Source of the DNA: Paenibacillus alkalitolerans
GTDB taxonomy: Bacteria; Bacillota; Bacilli; Paenibacillales; YIM-B00363
Length of the DNA stretch: 46,061 nucleotides
Reading direction: 5' to 3'
NCBI RefSeq assembly: GCF_016482785.1
Contig: NZ_JAEMXM010000015.1
Span: forward strand, 97,265-143,325
Part shown: piece by piece, positions 40,872 through 46,061 of the stretch
Numbering within the stretch: position 1 is the first letter of the stretch
Layout of the letters: every line of letters begins with the position of its first letter
Notes under the pieces: generated by a model
Databases searched by the model: none
Seen by the model: only the letters and a program-made list of their open reading frames with translations
What the model was told of the DNA's origin: nothing
Position numbers and translations under genes: made by a program

Positions 40872-42224
40872 TTACTCTACGGTAATGTTCGGCGCTTTCG
40901 CTTTCAATTCTTGCTTCACCCGGTCCATCGCTTCGTCGACGCCGAACGATTCGTCCTTCGCCAACGTCTGGATGACGATGCTCATCACTTCGTTCAACAG
41001 GAGGTCGTTAACGTTCTCTGTCACCGTCTTCGTCGATGCGGATATGTCGACGAAATATTTCTCGCCGATATCTTGCTCGCCAAAGTTCTCCCAATGCCAC
41101 TGCGTGAACGCCGAATCGTCGTAAGCCGGCTTATAGTGCGTAAATACGCCGTCTTTCTTTTGCGCTTCCGCGCCTTCCTGCGTCATCGAGGTGAACTCGA
41201 TCCACTTCCACGCGAGCTCGCCGTTCTTCGCGCCCTTCGGGATGCCGTGGGAGGAGCCGCCGAATATGAACCCTCCCTCGGGAGCGACCATCAAGCCCCA
41301 CCGGGGCGGGTTCTTGTCGTTCGGTCCGATGACGTACTGCGGCATCCAAATCGGACATACGGCGAAGATGTATTTCTCCGAGCCGAAAGCGGCGTTCCAA
41401 GCTGGCGTCCACTGGTCCAGCTTGTCGACGACGCCGGAGTCGCGGAAGTTGACGAGGTCCGTGATGACCGATTTCAATACGTCCGTATTGAGCTTATCTC
41501 CGTCAAAGTACGGTCCCGGGCGCTGATTTTTGATGAAGGAATGAACGTCTCCGAGGCCCGGCAGCATTTTCACTTTGCCTCCGCTCTTCGCAACGACTTC
41601 TTTGCCTTTCTCGATGAACGACTCCCAATCCGGGAACATCGCTTCCAGCTCTTCCGGGTTGTCCGTGCCTAAATATTCTTTCGCCAGCGGTTTAATGAAC
41701 GCCATCCCGGACAGGCTCATATCGTCCGGAATCGCAACGAGTTTCCCGTCTACGGTGAACGCATTGACGTCGTAATCGAACAGCAGCGATGAATCCGCAA
41801 CATAAGGCGGCTCGTCCAACGGTTGAAGGATGTCCATATCGAAAATTTTCGCCTTTTGCCCCGCTTCGATCCGGATGACGTCCGGCAGCTCGCCGCCCGA
41901 AGCGATCGTCGTCTGCAGCTTCTTCGTCACGTCTCCGGCGGACACGTTGACGACCTTCATCTTAATGTCGGGATACTTCTCGTTAAATGCGGCCAATGCG
42001 GTAGGATGCTCGGGTTCCCAAGTCCAAAGCACGAACTCGCCTTTCAGATCCTTCCCGGAGCTTCCCGACGTTCCTTCGCTGCCGGCCGCCGGTTCCGTGC
42101 CGGCATCCTGCGAAGCGCCTCCGGCTCCGCCGCCGCCTCCTCCGCATGCGGACAGCAATCCGAGCAGCAGCGTCAAAGACACGGCAAGAGCAATTCGTTG
42201 TATGGCTTTGCGTCCAATCATCAT
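40872..42224 (-). CDS. Extracellular solute-binding lipoprotein of CUT1 ABC importer (system 2)
   Basis: A 450-residue lipoprotein. The signal ends LLSAC (Cys27), followed by a Gly/Ser/Glu linker and a type-1 sugar-binding fold with KLQTTIASGGELPDVIRIEAG, nearly the same signature as the system 1 protein at 7493, and a similar ending KAKAPNITVE. It binds the sugar outside the membrane for the permeases at 38972-40713. GGGAGG lies upstream of the ATG at 42224; a second ATG follows at once. Two cre-like sites lie in the promoter region, and the gene diverges from its two-component regulators, the probable activators. Confidence 0.88.
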   Translation of the reverse strand: MMIGRKAIQRIALAVSLTLLLGLLSACGGGGGGAGGASQDAGTEPAAGSEGTSGSSGKDLKGEFVLWTWEPEHPTALAAFNEKYPDIKMKVVNVSAGDVTKKLQTTIASGGELPDVIRIEAGQKAKIFDMDILQPLDEPPYVADSSLLFDYDVNAFTVDGKLVAIPDDMSLSGMAFIKPLAKEYLGTDNPEELEAMFPDWESFIEKGKEVVAKSGGKVKMLPGLGDVHSFIKNQRPGPYFDGDKLNTDVLKSVITDLVNFRDSGVVDKLDQWTPAWNAAFGSEKYIFAVCPIWMPQYVIGPNDKNPPRWGLMVAPEGGFIFGGSSHGIPKGAKNGELAWKWIEFTSMTQEGAEAQKKDGVFTHYKPAYDDSAFTQWHWENFGEQDIGEKYFVDISASTKTVTENVNDLLLNEVMSIVIQTLAKDESFGVDEAMDRVKQELKAKAPNITVE

Positions 42225-42252
42225 TCGAGAGCCTCCCTTATCGTTCGATAAA

Positions 42253-42268
42253 TTGTATCCGCTTCCAA
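42253..42268 (-). promoter_or_regulatory. cre-like site, proximal, system 2
   Basis: TTGGAAGCGGATACAA on the minus strand fits WTGNNARCGNWWWCAW completely. It is 29 nt upstream of the binding-protein start, so bound CcpA would block transcription start or early elongation. Confidence 0.65.
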
Positions 42269-42284
42269 TGTTACCGTTTAGGAA

Positions 42285-42300
42285 ATGTAAGCGTAAACAT
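42285..42300 (+). promoter_or_regulatory. cre-like site, distal, system 2
   Basis: ATGTAAGCGTAAACAT fits the cre consensus completely. It is 61 nt upstream of the binding-protein start and about 65 nt upstream of the -10 box reading towards the divergent regulators. Its centre lies 32 bp from that of the proximal site, about three helical turns. Confidence 0.65.
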
Positions 42301-42363
42301 AGCATTTCTACACTTTTGGTCGCATTTCTGCAATCCCGTTGCCGGCCGCTTTCCGCTGTGAGA

Positions 42364-42369
42364 TATAAT
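42364..42369 (+). promoter_or_regulatory. -10 box of the system 2 regulator operon
   Basis: A perfect TATAAT lies 38 nt before the response-regulator start. TTGCCG at 42339-42344 is a possible -35 box with a long 19-nt spacer. Confidence 0.45.
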
Positions 42370-42406
42370 CGTAGTACAATCCTGCGCATCGAGGTGGACA
42401 AGTCAC

Positions 42407-44020
42407 ATGAGAGTCGTACTGGTCGACGATGAGCGAATCGCCATTGAGCATATCAAGCATCTCATTCCATGGGAACGTCACGGCTTTGAAATTGCGGCTG
42501 CCGCCACGAACGGCAAGAGCGCGCTCCGCTTATGCGAGGAGCTGCGCCCTCAAATCATGATGATCGACATCCGGATGCCCGCCATGGACGGCCTCGAGCT
42601 GATCCGGGCAATTAATGAGAAGGATCTGGGTGCAAAATGCATCGTTATGAGCGCATACGAGGATTTCCACTACGCCCGGCAGGCGATATCGCTGGGCAAT
42701 GTCATCAGCTATTTGGTCAAGCATGAAGTGGACCCGGACAAGCTGCTGCGCGAGCTGAACAAGGCTCGGGCGGCGTGGGAAGCGGACGAACGGCAGAGAA
42801 GACGGGAGCGGAACGAGCGGCTTAAGGAGATCGTAATGGATGCGGATCGCCGGAACGATTGGCCTGAACGGACCCGCAGGCCCGAGCTGCCTGACCGGAA
42901 CTACCGACCGGACCGGACCGATCTGCTGCCTGTCGGCATGAAGCCGCCCTTCGCGCTCGTGCTGATTCAGCGGGACACCCCGTTCTCCCCGATCCCTCCG
43001 ACCGCCGCCGGTCCCGCAATCGCCGCCCCATGGAACGGCGAGGATATGAAGCTTTATTGCGAGCACCGCGCGGAATGGCTGCTGCTCGGTGAGTTCCCGG
43101 TCGACGTCAGCCAATATGCCGCCGTGTTTACACCGAAGAACAAAGCTGCCGCTTTCATGGGGGACACGTTTTGGTCTCTGCTCTCCGGCATCCAATCCCA
43201 TCTGCGGCAAAAGCACGCCAATACCTATTCCATCTTTTATACTTTGCACGTTGATGAAGCTTCATCGCTTGCTTCCGCCTTCCGCCGGGTTATTGCGGCC
43301 GCCGGTTATTCAGTATTCTTCGGCCGTGAGGCGGTCGTGTGCGCGGACGATATTCTGGCTGCGATCCCCGAGCCGAACTCCTTCTCTTCCCGCACAGGCC
43401 GCTTCGAAGCTTTAATCGAAAGCTTGGACGGGAAACGCCGCGACGAAATCGAGAACTCTATCATCCGATTATTCGACAGCGTCCTCCAGCCTTGCTGGGA
43501 TATTCGAGGGTTATATGAGCTCGTTAGTGCACTGACCGGCTTGCTGAATGAAAGGCGTACGATGAAGGGGATGACTGCGGTGGATCCTTTGGACAAGAAT
43601 GAATGTTGCCCGGCTTACCATGTCGATGAAATCAGGGAACGGTTCGTTGATCTGTATTGCGGTCTATGCGCGGGAGATCATGTGCCGGACCGGCTTTCAT
43701 CGAAGCTGCTCCATGCGCTCCGGTTCATCCATGAGCACTTCGATGAGGAGATCGGCATCGAGGACGCGGCGTTTGCGACCGGGATCAGCGCCTCGTATCT
43801 TCATCAATTGTTCAAGAGAGAGCTCGGCCGCACCTTCCTGGATTATTTAACCGAGACCCGCATTCATCAGGCGAAAAAAATTTTGCGGCGGGAGCACATT
43901 AAGATGACCGAAGTCGCGGCGCGCGTCGGCTATCGTTCTCCGCAGCACTTCAGCCAAGTGTTCAAGAGAATGACCGGCGTCCTTCCGCATCAATACAGGG
44001 ACGGAGCCTTCCCGTCATGA
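42407..44020 (+). CDS. YesN-type response regulator with AraC DNA-binding domain (system 2)
   Basis: A 537-residue regulator. The receiver domain has DD at 7-8 and phospho-acceptor Asp54 in MMIDIRMPAMDGLEL. The middle contains an Arg-rich charged stretch (about 125-180, DERQRRRERNERLKE) unlike the system 1 paralogue. The C-terminus has two AraC-type helix-turn-helix motifs (ATGISASYLHQLFKRELGRT, VAARVGYRSPQHFSQVFKRM). GAGGTGG precedes the ATG. It probably activates the divergent ABC operon at 42224. The next gene overlaps it by 4 nt. Confidence 0.9.
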   Translation: MRVVLVDDERIAIEHIKHLIPWERHGFEIAAAATNGKSALRLCEELRPQIMMIDIRMPAMDGLELIRAINEKDLGAKCIVMSAYEDFHYARQAISLGNVISYLVKHEVDPDKLLRELNKARAAWEADERQRRRERNERLKEIVMDADRRNDWPERTRRPELPDRNYRPDRTDLLPVGMKPPFALVLIQRDTPFSPIPPTAAGPAIAAPWNGEDMKLYCEHRAEWLLLGEFPVDVSQYAAVFTPKNKAAAFMGDTFWSLLSGIQSHLRQKHANTYSIFYTLHVDEASSLASAFRRVIAAAGYSVFFGREAVVCADDILAAIPEPNSFSSRTGRFEALIESLDGKRRDEIENSIIRLFDSVLQPCWDIRGLYELVSALTGLLNERRTMKGMTAVDPLDKNECCPAYHVDEIRERFVDLYCGLCAGDHVPDRLSSKLLHALRFIHEHFDEEIGIEDAAFATGISASYLHQLFKRELGRTFLDYLTETRIHQAKKILRREHIKMTEVAARVGYRSPQHFSQVFKRMTGVLPHQYRDGAFPS

Positions 44021-45771
44021 GAAGCTTGCGCACCGTCATACTGCGCCGGATTTGGATCGTTGCGGCCGTGAGCTTCTTGCTGTCCGCCGGCTTCACTTAC
44101 TATTACTATCAAACGATTCTGGTGCGCCAATTGATAGAAGACGACGAAGCGAAGCTCCGGCAAACCGCCAGGCAGCTGCAATATATGTTCGACGACATCG
44201 TCAAATTCTCTTCTACGCTCATCATTTCCGATCGGCTGCAGACGTTCTATAAAGATTTCGACAAAGCGGATACGTTCGGCAAGTTTGCCTTGCTCGACGA
44301 CACGATTAGTTATGTCAACGATAATAGAGGGTTGCGCAAGGAGGTGCGGAGCTTTACGTTTGTGCTGCGGAGCGGGGAAGTGTTTTGGAGCGAGGCGAGA
44401 TTTGACGATTATTTTAAAGTAATTATGAAAGAGCCGTGGTATACGGAGTATGCCGGATCCGGCCATACTTACATGTTCACGGAGCCGCACATGATGATTC
44501 CTAACGGCAACACATCCAAGAAGAGCAAAACGATCAGCCTGATCGTGAAGATCAGGGATATCCAATCGCCGGGACGCGAAATCGGGGAGCTTATCCTGAA
44601 TCTGGATTATGCCGCCTTCGAAGCTTTCTTGGATCTGGGGAGCGCGGATTTCGACGGATTTCTATGGACGGATGATGAGGGGCGCGTGCTGTACGAGAGG
44701 GGAGGAATGGCGAGTGCCGGCGATGCTAGCGCTGGCGGCGGCGGCCTGACGAAGGAGCGGATTGAGGGCACCAACTGGAGCCTCGCGGCATTCACCGGCT
44801 GGCGGACGATGATGGAACGCGGGAAGATCGTCATCTACTTGCTTGCCGTCTTCTCGCTGACAAGCACGGCGCTCATCCTGCTGCTGATGATGCCGGCGAT
44901 ATTCCGGATTACGAAGCCGATCATGCAGCTTTACCACGCAACGAACGCCGTTTCGAACGGCAATCTGCAAGCGTCGGTGTCGATACATACCGGAGACGAG
45001 CTCGAGAAGCTGGGCCAAGGCTTCAACCGGATGATCGAGCAGCTTCGACTTCATCTGGAGGAGTCGATCCGGCATGAGCAGGAGAAACGCGAGATGGAAT
45101 TGGAGCTGCTTCTGTCCCAGTTGAACCCCCACTTCGTGTACAACACGTTAAACGCGGTCATCTATATGGCGCAAAGAAAAGGTGACCGCGACATCGTTCG
45201 CATGGTCGGCTCGTTCATCCGCGTGCTGCAGGATGCCGCCAAGCTCGGCGGCGGGCAGGCGTTGGTTCCGCTGGAAGGCGAAATCCGCCTGCTCAAGGAC
45301 TACGTCGTCGTTCAGTCGTACCGGTATACGGATATGTTCGATTTCGAGTGGCATATCGATCCCGCCGCGCTGGACTGCCTGGTTCCCCGCTATTTGATCC
45401 AGCCTTTCATCGAGAACGCGATATTCCACGGAATTTGCCCGAAGGATGCGAGAGGTACGGTAAAAATCTGCGCGGCGGCGTCAGGCGGGATGCTTCACGT
45501 TACGGTGGAGGACGACGGAGTCGGCATGGAAAGCGGGCAGCTTGCAAAAATATGGGACAAACCGGACAGCGGCTATGGAGGCGGCGACGCTGCCGGCGGC
45601 GGCGGCAAAAGCTCGAGCTTGCGGCGAATCGGCTTGTCCAACACGAAGAAGAGGCTAGAGCACTTATTCGGGGGACAATCGGCCATCCGCATCGACAGCG
45701 CCCCGGGCGCGGGCACGAAGGTTCACATCGAGCTGCCCGCCCTGTCCGGCGCCGCCGCCAGTACAACCTAG
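44017..45771 (+). CDS. YesM-type sensor histidine kinase (system 2)
   Basis: A 584-residue membrane kinase. Helices near 10-30 and 275-297 flank an extracellular sensor region. The HAMP linker ITKPIMQLYHATNAVSNGNL is followed by the His_kinase domain with SQLNPHFVYNTLN (His near 372) and an ATPase with FIENAIFHG, VEDDGVGME and IGLSNTKKRLE. A glycine-rich insert (GYGGGDAAGGGGK, about 524-536) lies in the ATP lid. The ATG overlaps the regulator stop by 4 nt. It should sense the system 2 sugar and phosphorylate the regulator. Confidence 0.9.
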   Translation: MRSLRTVILRRIWIVAAVSFLLSAGFTYYYYQTILVRQLIEDDEAKLRQTARQLQYMFDDIVKFSSTLIISDRLQTFYKDFDKADTFGKFALLDDTISYVNDNRGLRKEVRSFTFVLRSGEVFWSEARFDDYFKVIMKEPWYTEYAGSGHTYMFTEPHMMIPNGNTSKKSKTISLIVKIRDIQSPGREIGELILNLDYAAFEAFLDLGSADFDGFLWTDDEGRVLYERGGMASAGDASAGGGGLTKERIEGTNWSLAAFTGWRTMMERGKIVIYLLAVFSLTSTALILLLMMPAIFRITKPIMQLYHATNAVSNGNLQASVSIHTGDELEKLGQGFNRMIEQLRLHLEESIRHEQEKREMELELLLSQLNPHFVYNTLNAVIYMAQRKGDRDIVRMVGSFIRVLQDAAKLGGGQALVPLEGEIRLLKDYVVVQSYRYTDMFDFEWHIDPAALDCLVPRYLIQPFIENAIFHGICPKDARGTVKICAAASGGMLHVTVEDDGVGMESGQLAKIWDKPDSGYGGGDAAGGGGKSSSLRRIGLSNTKKRLEHLFGGQSAIRIDSAPGAGTKVHIELPALSGAAASTT

Positions 45772-45873
45772 AGCGGCGCCGGCGCGGCGCAGCGGAAAAT
45801 CTTTACCGTTGCAAGCGATCGGATCACCGTTTGCAACCCCCGTCGAAAAAATCGTTCGCTCACTATCCCCTAG

Positions 45874-46027
45874 CCTCAGAAGATAGCACACTTCGTTACT
45901 CCGAGTCGGTTTGAGTTATCGCCTCATTTTCTAACCCGAATCGGTATGAGTCACCGCCTCTATTTTCTGATTGAAAGGGAGAGTGGGAGAACACTTTTTC
46001 AGACCTATAGGCCCGCCTCGGTTTCAC
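45874..46027 (+). repeat. Dispersed intergenic repeat, full copy near the window end
   Basis: Same order of elements as 36841-36995: CCTCAGAAGATAGCACAC, two related units of about 35 nt (GTCGGTTTGAGTTATC and ATCGGTATGAGTCACC, each ending in ATTTTCT), GATTGAAAGGGAGAGTGGGA and GAACACTTTTTCAG. It fills most of the 290 bp after the kinase gene, in which no gene is seen. Confidence 0.7.
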
Positions 46028-46061
46028 TTCGGCACAACGTGGTTCATCCGTGAACCACCGT

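Noticed and set aside
42530-43249. A 239-codon minus-strand frame opposite the system 2 response regulator.
   Set aside because: It lies wholly inside an intact receiver/AraC regulator gene on the other strand, with no ribosome site or domain.

Overview
The window looks like a chromosomal segment of a Paenibacillus-type Firmicute. The pointers are strong GGAGG-type ribosome binding sites, CUT1-family sugar ABC transporters (solute-binding lipoprotein plus two permeases, no ATPase) paired with YesM/YesN-type two-component systems, CcpA cre-like sites, and GC-rich catabolic genes. A block from about 12.7 to 29.7 kb is strikingly AT-rich compared with both flanks and looks like horizontally acquired defence DNA.

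Region 1 (65-12316, all minus strand) reads as a sialic-acid locus. In transcription order it holds an AraC-type response regulator, a YesM-type histidine kinase, a solute-binding lipoprotein, two permeases, a large secreted multidomain sialidase, and an aldolase of the DapA/N-acetylneuraminate lyase family. The sialidase would release sialic acid outside the cell, the ABC system would import it, and the lyase would cleave it. A perfect cre-like site precedes the binding-protein gene. A relic of an IS200/IS605-type transposon end, resembling a TnpB omega-RNA, sits exactly at the stop codon of that gene. A decayed lipoprotein gene lies just upstream of the response regulator.

Region 2 (12756-29688) is the defence island. 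On the minus strand are an HNH endonuclease with a sulfur-binding-type domain (type IV, phosphorothioate DNA) and a tight three-gene operon: an unknown 909-residue protein, an 1874-residue DUF1998 helicase like Druantia DruE, and a Cas4/AddB-like Fe-S PD-(D/E)XK nuclease. Diverging on the plus strand are a Vsr mismatch endonuclease, a coupled cassette of C5 methyltransferase, nucleotidyltransferase-fold protein and DUF262 protein, and a NaeI-family restriction-modification pair. The C5-MTase/NTase/DUF262 cassette and the DruE operon with its added nuclease are the best candidates for a little-described system.

Region 3 (29.77-38.84 kb) mixes decay with live genes. It holds a GH42 beta-galactosidase pseudogene truncated at the island edge, an orphan solute-binding lipoprotein overlapping a GGDEF-EAL c-di-GMP gene, a frameshifted solute-binding protein, an intact aldo/keto reductase, and an internally deleted AzgA-type permease. 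Several copies of a dispersed intergenic repeat lie here.

Region 4 (38972-45771) is a second, paralogous ABC system (two permeases and a binding lipoprotein, minus strand) with two cre-like sites in its promoter. It diverges from its own YesN/YesM pair on the plus strand. A further copy of the dispersed repeat closes the window. I saw no tRNA, rRNA, CRISPR array, integrase or intact transposase.
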